A stretch of DNA of 14,150 bases from Flavobacteriales bacterium (lineage in GTDB: Bacteria; Bacteroidota; Bacteroidia; NORP154). Each line of letters begins with the position of its first letter. The stretch's first letter is position 1. The notes beneath the pieces are model-generated. The model was not told the origin of the DNA. It searched no databases and saw nothing but the letters and a program-made list of their open reading frames with translations. This document shows positions 7,955-13,939 of this stretch, piece by piece. The translations under genes were made by a program, and so were the position numbers. Location of the stretch: NCBI GenBank assembly GCA_012965625.1, contig DTSC01000120.1:1-14150 (forward strand). Direction: 5' to 3'.

Positions 7955-9244
7955 ATGGAATCAAGTACTACCACAAAAAAGATTACCCCATATATATCAG
8001 AAATGGCTGAAGGCTTGGTGGGCTCTGAGATCATAAAGCTTGCTAATGAGATAAATGAGAAGGTTAGAAGTGGTGAGAAGATCTACAATTTAACAATAGG
8101 AGACTTTAACCCTGAAATATTTCCAATACCCGAGGACTTTAAGAATGAAATTAAGCTGGCCTATGAAAATGGCAAAACCAATTACCCTGCTGCCAATGGA
8201 ATTATAGAGCTGAGAAGAGCTGTCACTGATTTGTTGTTTACCCATGGTGGATTGGAATATGGTGAAAATGAAATCCTTATTGCTGGTGGAGGCAGGCCGT
8301 TGATATACGCAATTTATCAGGCGCTCCTCGATCCAGGAGATACTGTGATTTTCCCCGTACCTTCATGGAATAACAACCACTATTGTCATCTGTGTGGTGC
8401 CGTACCATTACCAATCCATACATGTGCTGAAACAAATTTCATGCTTACTGCTGAAGACATTCAACCTCATATTGAGAAAACCAGCCTTATTTCATTGTGT
8501 TCACCTTTGAACCCTACTGGTACTACTTTCTCTAAAGAAGGATTAGAGGGGATTTGTGACCTGATTGTTAATGAGAACAAGCAAAGAGATGGAAATAAGA
8601 AGCCTGTATATCTCTTGTATGACCAAATTTATTGGCAGCTTACCTTTGGAGATACAGTGCATTACAATCCTGTTAATCTTAGACCGGAAATGCGGAATTA
8701 TACAATTTTTGTGGATGGAATGTCAAAGGCATATGCAGCCACCGGAGTACGTGTGGGCTGGGGCTTTGGCCCAGAAAAGGTGATCAATAAAATGAGAGCC
8801 ATAATTGGACACCTGGGTGCCTGGGCACCAAAAGCTGAACAGGTTGCTGCAGCAAATTTTCTAAAAAAAGATGAGGTTGTCGATTCTTTCTTAGAAGATT
8901 TTAAACATCGCATTGAGCAAAGGCTGTCAGCATTTTACAAAGGCTTCAAAACGCTAAAGTCACTTGGACATAATGTTGATGCTATCGCACCCCAGGCAGC
9001 ACTTTATTTGACTGTTAAGATAGACATACAAGGGTTGAGGACAAAAGAAGGGAAAGTGCTGGAAAACACTGCAGATATTACCCGTTACTTGTTGGATGAG
9101 GCGAAAATTGCCCTAGTGCCTTTTTATGCTTTTGGCACAGATGAAAGTTCCAGATGGTACCGTTTGTCAGTTGGCACTACAGCCATGCAAGAACTGGAAA
9201 GCTTTTTCGACAGTTTGCAAAATGCAATTACAAAGCTCTCATAG
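7955..9244 (+). CDS. Pyridoxal-phosphate-dependent aminotransferase, class I/II
   Basis: This 429-residue cytosolic fold-type I enzyme would transfer an amino group between an amino acid and a 2-oxo acid; the substrate cannot be read from sequence. Visible landmarks: YNLTIGDFNPEIFPIP (44-59), the substrate-loop motif TNYPAANGIIELRRAV (75-90), Asn186 in SPLNPTGT, Asp223 in YDQIYW (PLP ring nitrogen), the Schiff-base Lys258 in DGMSKAYAATG, Arg266 in GVRVGW (phosphate contact) and Arg403 in WYRLSVG (substrate carboxylate). It is slightly longer than the ~390-residue AspC type. It is followed after 37 bp by manC with no promoter between them, so a shared transcript is likely, although no common pathway is evident. 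Confidence 0.92.
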   Translation: MESSTTTKKITPYISEMAEGLVGSEIIKLANEINEKVRSGEKIYNLTIGDFNPEIFPIPEDFKNEIKLAYENGKTNYPAANGIIELRRAVTDLLFTHGGLEYGENEILIAGGGRPLIYAIYQALLDPGDTVIFPVPSWNNNHYCHLCGAVPLPIHTCAETNFMLTAEDIQPHIEKTSLISLCSPLNPTGTTFSKEGLEGICDLIVNENKQRDGNKKPVYLLYDQIYWQLTFGDTVHYNPVNLRPEMRNYTIFVDGMSKAYAATGVRVGWGFGPEKVINKMRAIIGHLGAWAPKAEQVAAANFLKKDEVVDSFLEDFKHRIEQRLSAFYKGFKTLKSLGHNVDAIAPQAALYLTVKIDIQGLRTKEGKVLENTADITRYLLDEAKIALVPFYAFGTDESSRWYRLSVGTTAMQELESFFDSLQNAITKLS

Positions 9245-9281
9245 ATTTAGAATAATTACTTAATCAAGTTGACAGAAGAAC

Positions 9282-10346
9282 ATGAAAAATAATTACTGTA
9301 TCATAATGGCCGGTGGTATCGGGAGCAGGTTTTGGCCTATGAGCACGGCAGAAAAACCAAAACAGTTTCTTGATATACTGGGGGTTGGCAAAACCCTGTT
9401 ACAGCAAACCTATGAACGCTTTGCCACCATTTGTCCAAAGGAAAACATCTTTATCGTTACCAACCAACAATACCATGGGCTGGTTAGCGAGCAGCTTCAG
9501 ATTTCGGATGAGCAAATAATCGCTGAACCACAAAGGAGGAACACTGCACCCTGCATTGCCTATGCAAGCTATAAAATTGCACAGTTAAATCCAGATGCAA
9601 ATCTGGTTGTTGCCCCTTCCGACCATTTAATATTAAAAGAAGATGCCTTTCGGGATATTATCAATCTCGCATTTGAGAAATCAAGTGCGGAGGACTGTCT
9701 GATCACTTTAGGAATAAAACCAAGCAGACCAGATACAGGTTATGGATATATTCAATTCATGGAGGCAGCAAAAGAAGAAAGTCCGCTTATAAAAAAGGTT
9801 AAGACCTTTACCGAAAAGCCAGACCATAAGCTTGCCAGAGAATTTCTGGCCAGCGGAGATTTCTACTGGAATTCCGGCATTTTCATATGGAGCTTAAAGA
9901 GCATTTTAGCTGCAATGGACACCTTGCTGCCAGAAGTCAGCAGCCTTTTTAAGGAAGGGATTGACAAATACAACACACCTGAGGAAAATGGTTTTATTGA
10001 AAAAGCATACCAGCAATGTAAGAACATCTCTATTGATTACGGTATTATGGAGAAGGCAGACAATGTTTTCGTTGTTTTATCTGATTTTGGATGGTCTGAC
10101 CTAGGCACCTGGGGCTCACTTTACGATAACCTTTCGAAGAATGGTAACGATAATGCTGTGATTGGAAAGCAGGTCTTTTTGTATGATTCCAGTAATTGCG
10201 TTGTAAATATTCCTGACGACAAGCTAGTAATACTTCAGGGGCTGGACGATTATATTGTTGTTGAGTCCAACAACACCCTTCTTGTTTGCAAGAAAGAAGA
10301 TGAGCAGAAGATCAAGGAGATGGTAAGCAAGATTAACAGCAATTGA
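9282..10346 (+). CDS. manC: Mannose-1-phosphate guanylyltransferase (GDP-mannose pyrophosphorylase)
   Basis: The enzyme makes GDP-mannose and pyrophosphate from GTP and mannose 1-phosphate, supplying mannose and fucose donors for surface polysaccharides. At 354 residues it has only the nucleotidyltransferase domain and the start of the left-handed beta-helix, lacking the phosphomannose isomerase domain of bifunctional AlgA/ManC (about 470). Motifs in order: nucleotide loop MAGGIGSRFWPMS (9-21), PKQF (26-29), RRNTAP (85-90), metal-binding Asp114 in APSDH, DTGYGYIQ (151-158), FTEKP (176-180), WNSGIFIW (196-203) and SIDYGIMEKA (250-259). It is probably co-transcribed with the aminotransferase and ends 23 bp before the convergent zinc-finger gene. 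Confidence 0.95.
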   Translation: MKNNYCIIMAGGIGSRFWPMSTAEKPKQFLDILGVGKTLLQQTYERFATICPKENIFIVTNQQYHGLVSEQLQISDEQIIAEPQRRNTAPCIAYASYKIAQLNPDANLVVAPSDHLILKEDAFRDIINLAFEKSSAEDCLITLGIKPSRPDTGYGYIQFMEAAKEESPLIKKVKTFTEKPDHKLAREFLASGDFYWNSGIFIWSLKSILAAMDTLLPEVSSLFKEGIDKYNTPEENGFIEKAYQQCKNISIDYGIMEKADNVFVVLSDFGWSDLGTWGSLYDNLSKNGNDNAVIGKQVFLYDSSNCVVNIPDDKLVILQGLDDYIVVESNNTLLVCKKEDEQKIKEMVSKINSN

Positions 10347-10369
10347 ATCAATAGATTTATTTGCAACCA

Positions 10370-10741
10370 TTACTTTTTCATGTATTCCTGCCACTGTACC
10401 AATACATATTTAGCTCTTCCATTTTCCAAGCGTTCCATAAAACCATATTCATAGCAGAAAAGGTAGATATTACCATTGGCAGCCTTCCAATAATGGGTGA
10501 AGTAATTGGGGTTAAAACCCTCCTTTTCCAGCTCTTCCTTGCGCACTGTCACTTTTCCGCCCCTGTTATAATTTTTTAATGTCCGACGATTCAATTTCAG
10601 CTGAGCATCTATCTGGTTATAAAGGCTCCCCCCCTGCTCCCTGGATTTCTGGTAATGATATAAAGATTTACAATTGGGATTGCAATACAGCTTATCTATC
10701 CTGCCCTCCATTGGGGTCTTACAATACAGGCATTGTTTCAT
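10370..10741 (-). CDS. Small zinc-finger protein, conserved in Bacteroidota, function unknown
   Basis: The 123-residue protein starts MKQCLYCKTPMEGRIDKLYC and has a treble-clef-like Cys set: Cys4, Cys7, Cys20 and Cys24 (CxxC-x12-CxxxC). A basic helix-rich middle (QLKLNRRTLKNYNRGGK) leads to KEGFNPNYFTHYWKAANG and a C-terminal strand block (IYLFCYEYGFMERL). I recognise this arrangement (GRxDKxYC, NxxLKxNRR, GFxxxYFTH, YxFCYDYG) as a recurring uncharacterised Bacteroidota protein; nucleic-acid binding is plausible but inferred. It is convergent with manC and divergent from the recombinase gene, with a 13-bp perfect inverted repeat in the gap. It probably belongs to the chromosomal backbone flanking the integron-like module. 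Confidence 0.8.
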   Translation of the reverse strand: MKQCLYCKTPMEGRIDKLYCNPNCKSLYHYQKSREQGGSLYNQIDAQLKLNRRTLKNYNRGGKVTVRKEELEKEGFNPNYFTHYWKAANGNIYLFCYEYGFMERLENGRAKYVLVQWQEYMKK

Positions 10742-10756
10742 GTTTTACTATTTATC

Positions 10757-10769
10757 CGTATATTATACG
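10757..10769. repeat. 13-bp perfect inverted repeat in the divergent gap
   Basis: CGTATATTATACG consists of 6-bp arms around a single T. It lies 15 bp before the start of the zinc-finger gene and just upstream of the recombinase promoter candidate, and its right arm runs into TACGTTAG, which recurs after the recombinase. It could be an operator for the divergent pair or part of a recombinase binding site. Confidence 0.4.
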
Positions 10770-10773
10770 TTAG
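10766..10773 (+). repeat. Left copy of an 8-bp direct repeat flanking the recombinase gene
   Basis: TACGTTAG here recurs identically at 12025-12032, where it contains the attI-like core GTTAGG. Both copies adjoin a perfect palindrome on their left. Eight bases alone can match by chance. Confidence 0.35.
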
Positions 10774-10794
10774 TTTTTCGTCTAAAGATACTTT

Positions 10795-10802
10795 TAAATT
10801 TG
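10795..10802 (+). promoter_or_regulatory. Bacteroidota-type -7 element for the recombinase gene
   Basis: TAAATTTG matches TAnnTTTG, 40 bp before the chosen recombinase ATG at 10843. No clear -33 TTG is visible. Confidence 0.5.
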
Positions 10803-10842
10803 CATAGAACAACAAGCATGCTGATTTTTGCACAAAAAACAA

Positions 10843-11994
10843 ATGAATCAAAAGAAATCTATTACCCTAAAGCACCTGCTGATTAACTTTAAAAAGCAGA
10901 TAGGTATGCAATTTTATACAGACAGGATTACTGTTGCGTTGATAAAAGAGCTCCCGGGAATACAATGGAACGATCAGTACAGCATGTACTACCTCCCGAA
11001 TACCAAACATAACCTGGATGCAATATTTAAAAAGTTCCGTGGGATCGTATGGATAAATTGCTCACATTTTTTCATCAACAGGCCTGTCAGCATGTCTAAT
11101 AACCCAGTAAGTGCTGATTGGTACAGAAAAAGAAATCACGCCCCTGATTATCGGCCCTGCCCTGAATCCTATTTGATGAAGCTGGAATTAAAGAAATATG
11201 CAGCAAATACGATTAAAACCTATGTGAGCTGTTTTGAAGCATTTTTAAACTACTATAAAGATGTAGACCTGATGAGTTTGGATGAAAATGACATCCGGCA
11301 TTATTTACAAACTCTGGTACAGGGACAAAAGTCCAATTCATATATTAACCAGGCAATTAATTCCATTAAGTTTTATTATGAAATTGTGATGGAGATGCCC
11401 AACAGGTTTTACTCCATTGAAAGGCCCAGAAAAGAATACAGGTTGCCTCAGGTGATAAGCCAGGAAATGGTGAAGCAACTTATTGAGCAAACCAATAACC
11501 TTAAGCATAAGTGCATCGTGAGCTTATTATATTCTTCAGGATTGCGGAGAAGTGAATTGCTCAATTTAAAGTTATACAGCATTGATAGCAATAGGATGCT
11601 CATCCGGGTTGAGGATGCGAAAGGCAATAAAGATCGGTATACCTTACTAAGCAAAACGGCCCTCTCTGATTTACGAAAATACTGGATGGAATACAAGCCA
11701 AAGGATTACTTGTTTGAAGGAGCCAAAGGAGGCAGGTACAGCGAAAGAAGCGTTGGTCAAATTATTAAACGGTGTGCACTTAAAGCGGGAATCAAGAGGG
11801 CAGTTTCGCCACATATGCTAAGGCATAGTTTTGCAACCCACTTACTGGAAAATGGCACAGACATACGTTATATTCAGACGCTTCTTGGTCATAGCAGCAG
11901 CAAAACTACAGAGATCTATACCCATGTTGCCATTAATCGTTACAGGGACATAATTAATCCTCTGGATTTCATATCTTTGAATGACAACACATAG
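10843..11994 (+). CDS. Tyrosine recombinase (XerD-like) of an integron-like module
   Basis: ATG at 10843 (MNQKKSITLKHLL) is chosen over a TTG at 10828; 383 residues. An N-terminal extension (1-105: IGMQFYTD, WNDQYSMYYLPNTK, FRGIVWINC) precedes a SAM-like core-binding domain (108-185: YLMKLELKKYAANTIKTY) and the catalytic domain (205-365). The full catalytic set is present: Arg235 (SSGLRRSE), Lys260 (DAKGNKDR), His324 and Arg327 (SPHMLRHSFATHLL), His350 (LLGHSS) and the nucleophile Tyr359 (EIYTHV). Spacing between Lys and the first His is 64 residues, near XerD (72) and far below IntI1 (106), so the IntI-specific insertion is absent. Although IntI-like in the LENGTDIR and IYTHV stretches, it is not a canonical integron integrase. 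It reads toward the attI-like site and cassettes, whose cores it presumably recombines. Confidence 0.9.
   Translation: MNQKKSITLKHLLINFKKQIGMQFYTDRITVALIKELPGIQWNDQYSMYYLPNTKHNLDAIFKKFRGIVWINCSHFFINRPVSMSNNPVSADWYRKRNHAPDYRPCPESYLMKLELKKYAANTIKTYVSCFEAFLNYYKDVDLMSLDENDIRHYLQTLVQGQKSNSYINQAINSIKFYYEIVMEMPNRFYSIERPRKEYRLPQVISQEMVKQLIEQTNNLKHKCIVSLLYSSGLRRSELLNLKLYSIDSNRMLIRVEDAKGNKDRYTLLSKTALSDLRKYWMEYKPKDYLFEGAKGGRYSERSVGQIIKRCALKAGIKRAVSPHMLRHSFATHLLENGTDIRYIQTLLGHSSSKTTEIYTHVAINRYRDIINPLDFISLNDNT
11972..11979 (+). promoter_or_regulatory. Candidate cassette promoter (Pc-like) -7 element in the recombinase 3' end
   Basis: TATCTTTG matches TAnnTTTG, lies inside the last codons of the recombinase and is 68 bp before the first cassette ATG at 12047. 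A transcript from here would carry the 24-bp palindrome in its leader. No -33 TTG is apparent, so support is only the -7 match and its position. Confidence 0.35.
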
Positions 11995-11998
11995 AGTA

Positions 11999-12022
11999 GA
12001 TAAAGGAACATGTTCCTTTATC
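11999..12022. repeat. 24-bp perfect palindrome next to the attI-like core
   Basis: The half-site GATAAAGGAACA is followed directly by its exact reverse complement, with no interruption. It starts 5 bp after the recombinase stop codon and ends 5 bp before the core GTT at 12028. No T-run follows it on the + strand, so a simple rho-independent terminator is unlikely. A recombinase or regulator binding site, or an mRNA leader hairpin (stem with a CATG tip), is more plausible. Confidence 0.7.
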
Positions 12023-12037
12023 CCTACGTTAGGGCGC
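12022..12037 (+). other. attI-like recombination site and left end of cassette 1
   Basis: CCCTAC-GTTAGGGCGC contains the core GTTAGGG with an inverted CCCTA immediately to its left, forming paired half-sites around the expected G/TT crossover at 12028/12029. Unlike the two attC-like sites it has no AACCGTT and no long dyad to the left, as expected for an attI x attC junction. GTTAGGGCGC is complementary to GCGCCCTAAC at 12830-12839, the inverse core at the other end of this cassette. Confidence 0.6.
12025..12032 (+). repeat. Right copy of the 8-bp direct repeat flanking the recombinase gene
   Basis: TACGTTAG overlaps the attI-like core and repeats the sequence at 10766-10773 in the same orientation, 1259 bp away. 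Confidence 0.35.
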
Positions 12038-12046
12038 ATTTAAAAA

Positions 12047-12838
12047 ATGACAAGAGACTTTAAAATATTGACAACATTTTGGTTCTTGACAGGGCTGACA
12101 CTTCTCTTGCTCAATGACTTTGTTTTCAAGGGACTTTACAGCAACTGGCTGACGGGTAAACTGTCGGACTTCGCAGGACTATTCATCTTTCCGCTCTTTT
12201 GGACAGTTCTGCTACCTAGACACAAAAGCAAAGTCTTCTGGCTGACAGGACTGTTTTTCATTTTCTGGAAATCACCATTTAGCCAGACTTTCATAGACAC
12301 TTGGAACAACTTGGGACTTTTGACAATTTCAAGGGTGGTTGATTACACCGACTTTGTTGCACTGACGGTTTTGCCTTTTGCCTTCTATATTGAAACCATC
12401 AAAGAAAAAATCAGAGCAATTCGACTAACACCATATATTCCATTGACACTTTCTGCTTTTGCTTTCATTGCAACCAGCGAAGGTGGACCGCAGCCTGAGG
12501 TCTACTATTTCGACATCTACTTCATAGACAAGCCCCAAGACCGGATAGTATCAATCATAGACAGTGAATGGAGTGAGGACTGCTATGAATCAAAAAACTC
12601 CAACTTGCCACAACACAAGTATTGCCGAATATTTATTAAAAATGACACCGTACGGTTTTTTGACATAGACGTTAATGAAACAAAAAACGGAAAGACTATG
12701 GTTAAACTAAACAAAGTCAAATATGAGGTAGAAGTCTTAGGACAGGAGGATGGAGAAAAATTAGATGACAATTTAAAAGCAGAATTGAAAAGAATATTTG
12801 AGAGAGAAATAATTGAAAAACTAAAAAACGCGCCCTAA
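12047..12838 (+). CDS. Cassette 1: uncharacterised multi-pass membrane protein
   Basis: The 263-residue product has an N-terminal membrane half with hydrophobic segments near 7-27, 39-57, 62-78, 97-118 and 127-145, and a charged soluble C-terminal half (146-263) ending in a Lys/Glu-rich helix. The motif NDFVFKGLYSNWLTGKLSDF continuing AGLFIFPLFW (23-52) is shared with uncharacterised bacterial membrane proteins having an LTGKLSDFAGLF core; I know no function for them. The ATG is 19 bp after the cassette's left core and the TAA lies inside the attC inverse core GCGCCCTAAC, so the gene fills the cassette tightly. Its wording (frequent GAC, ACA and CTG codons) looks different by eye from the A/T-ended neighbours, which suggests separate origin. 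Promoter likely upstream of the cassette. Confidence 0.8.
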   Translation: MTRDFKILTTFWFLTGLTLLLLNDFVFKGLYSNWLTGKLSDFAGLFIFPLFWTVLLPRHKSKVFWLTGLFFIFWKSPFSQTFIDTWNNLGLLTISRVVDYTDFVALTVLPFAFYIETIKEKIRAIRLTPYIPLTLSAFAFIATSEGGPQPEVYYFDIYFIDKPQDRIVSIIDSEWSEDCYESKNSNLPQHKYCRIFIKNDTVRFFDIDVNETKNGKTMVKLNKVKYEVEVLGQEDGEKLDDNLKAELKRIFEREIIEKLKNAP

Positions 12839-12962
12839 CAAAGTGTATGAAAATATAGGGCTGACATGGGTTTGATGGAGTTTTCTGCTCTCCAAAAACT
12901 CTCTGCTCGGCAGACAAATACGTTTTCACAAATCCCTACATTTCATACACAAACCGTTGTAC
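12830..12962 (+). other. attC-like site of cassette 1
   Basis: Inverse core GCGCCCTAAC (12830-12839), spacer AAA, L'' box GTGTATGAAA (12843-12852), a variable central part, L' box TTTCATACAC (12941-12950, exact complement of L''), spacer AAACC and right core GTTGTAC (12956-12962). Inside the arms TAGGG (12856-12860) also pairs with CCCTA (12934-12938), and the centre has two smaller hairpins (GAGTTTT/AAAACTC at 12878-12901; TCTGC/GCAGA at 12902-12914). Overall length of about 130 bp is within the known attC range. The inverse core does not pair with the adjacent right core, which belongs to the next cassette. Confidence 0.75.
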
Positions 12963-12979
12963 GCAATTAAAATGAAATT

Positions 12980-13861
12980 ATGGCAAGGCCAATAATATTC
13001 GGAGAAATATCAGGGATTGAAGAAGGTCATTTATTTGACGGCAGGAAAGAAATGATGCCTTCAAGTTTTCACCGGGTATGGGGCCGTGGAATTGACAGTG
13101 ACAAGGAGAAAGGGGCTGCGGCAGTTGTTTTATCAGGTGGATATAAAGACAAGGATAATGATGATATAATCATTTATACCGGTGCCGGCGGAAGGGATAA
13201 AAATGGGAAACAGATAGAGGACCAAAAATGGTCGCATAATGATAACACAGGTCTAATTACCAGTTGTGATCGAGGAATGCCTGTACGTGTAATAATAGGT
13301 CACAAGCATAAATCTTTATTAGCACCAAAATCGGGCTACGTATATGCAGGATTGTATTATGTCGATAGTTCCTGGGATGAAATCGAGAGCTTTGGAGACA
13401 AGCAATTCAGGATGTGCAAATTTAAGCTTGTATACGCCGGGAAAAACACAAATCGACCTACACCAGAAGAGATTGAACTAGATCACAGTGTTCGTGATAA
13501 AAAACGAAGACAAGGTACTGTTATGCGAATCGTCAGAGATACTCAAATTGCTCTTATGGTAAAAGAGTTATACGACTTCAAATGCCAAGTTTGCGGAATT
13601 GCAATAAAAACCAAAAGTGGCTTTTATGCTGAAGGGGCGCACATAAAACCTTTAGGTAAGCCACACAATGGGGATGATAGTTTAAAAAACCTTTTATGTC
13701 TTTGCCCAAATCATCACGTTATGTTTGATAAAGGTACTTTTTCAATCTCAGATAATTTAAGCTTAATAGGTAACGAAAAAGGAAGATTAAAACTTGATGA
13801 AAAACATCAAATTGACAAAAGCAATTTAAAGTACCACCGCACTAGCCATGGATATGAATAA
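12980..13861 (+). CDS. Cassette 2: SRA(YDG)-HNH endonuclease, probable modification-dependent restriction enzyme
   Basis: The 293-residue protein joins two domains. Residues 5-155 are an SRA/YDG domain: FGEISGIEEGHLFDGRKEM (7-25), SFHRVWGRGID, VVLSGGYKDKDNDD, the hallmark YTGAGG (66-71), NTGLITSCDRGMPVRVI and GYVYAGLYYVDS. SRA domains bind 5-methyl- or 5-hydroxymethylcytosine by base flipping. Residues 200-252 are an HNH nuclease: zinc pair CQVC (202-205), EGAHIKPLG (His221), Asn237 and LCLCPNHHVMFD (240-250). This matches the SRA-HNH architecture of type IV restriction enzymes such as TagI, which cut modified DNA, so defence against phages with modified cytosine is the likely role. ATG at 12980 lies 24 bp after the cassette core. 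No own promoter is visible and no methyltransferase accompanies it, as expected for type IV. Confidence 0.88.
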   Translation: MARPIIFGEISGIEEGHLFDGRKEMMPSSFHRVWGRGIDSDKEKGAAAVVLSGGYKDKDNDDIIIYTGAGGRDKNGKQIEDQKWSHNDNTGLITSCDRGMPVRVIIGHKHKSLLAPKSGYVYAGLYYVDSSWDEIESFGDKQFRMCKFKLVYAGKNTNRPTPEEIELDHSVRDKKRRQGTVMRIVRDTQIALMVKELYDFKCQVCGIAIKTKSGFYAEGAHIKPLGKPHNGDDSLKNLLCLCPNHHVMFDKGTFSISDNLSLIGNEKGRLKLDEKHQIDKSNLKYHRTSHGYE

Positions 13862-13871
13862 AATAAAAATA

Positions 13872-13939
13872 GCGTACAACAAAACCTATAAGCAATAGCA
13901 CCCTGCGGGACGCTACTGCTCATAGCCGAACCGTTAGGT
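13872..13939 (+). other. attC-like site of cassette 2
   Basis: Inverse core GCGTACAAC (13872-13880) is the exact complement of this cassette's left end GTTGTACGC (12956-12964). Then come a spacer AAAAC, a left arm CTATAAGCAATAGC (13886-13899), a tip CCC-TGC-GGG (13901-13909), a right arm GCTACTGCTCATAG (13912-13925), a spacer CCGAACC and the right core GTTAGGT (13933-13939), a perfect GTTRRRY. The arms pair at 12 of 14 positions; the two exceptions are A-C on this strand but T-G wobbles on the opposite strand, as if the bottom strand were the folded substrate. Length is 68 bp. Confidence 0.8.

Larger units (their letters stand above)
10795..13939 (+). mobile_element. Integron-like module: XerD-like recombinase, attI-like site, two cassettes with attC-like sites
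   Basis: In order: recombinase promoter candidate and gene, a 24-bp palindrome, an attI-like core (12028), a membrane-protein cassette (12029-12956) with its attC-like site, an SRA-HNH nuclease cassette (12957-13933) with its attC-like site, and a right core GTTAGGT (13933-13939). The attC-like sites differ in length and internal sequence but share architecture, with AACAAA after the inverse core and AACCGTT at the right core. The left-end core of each cassette is the exact complement of the inverse core at its right end. This is how integron cassettes are built. The recombinase differs from IntI and points toward the cassettes. The right limit is uncertain because further cassettes may follow the window. 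Confidence 0.75.

Noticed and set aside
11448..11696. Open frames antisense to the recombinase and other conserved genes.
   Set aside because: They mirror codon patterns of well-supported genes and show no independent motif.
10843..11994. Calling the recombinase a canonical integron integrase (IntI).
   Set aside because: The C-terminal motifs are IntI-like, but the Lys260-His324 spacing is too short for the IntI-specific insertion, there is a long N-terminal extension, and the gene faces the cassettes.
12717..12929. Minus-strand open frame across the end of cassette 1 and its attC-like site.
   Set aside because: It is antisense to the membrane-protein gene and runs through the attC-like dyad; the peptide has no recognisable features.
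12972..12995. Short ATG frame starting 8 bp before the SRA-HNH start.
   Set aside because: It encodes only seven residues in another frame; no evidence of translation or leader function.
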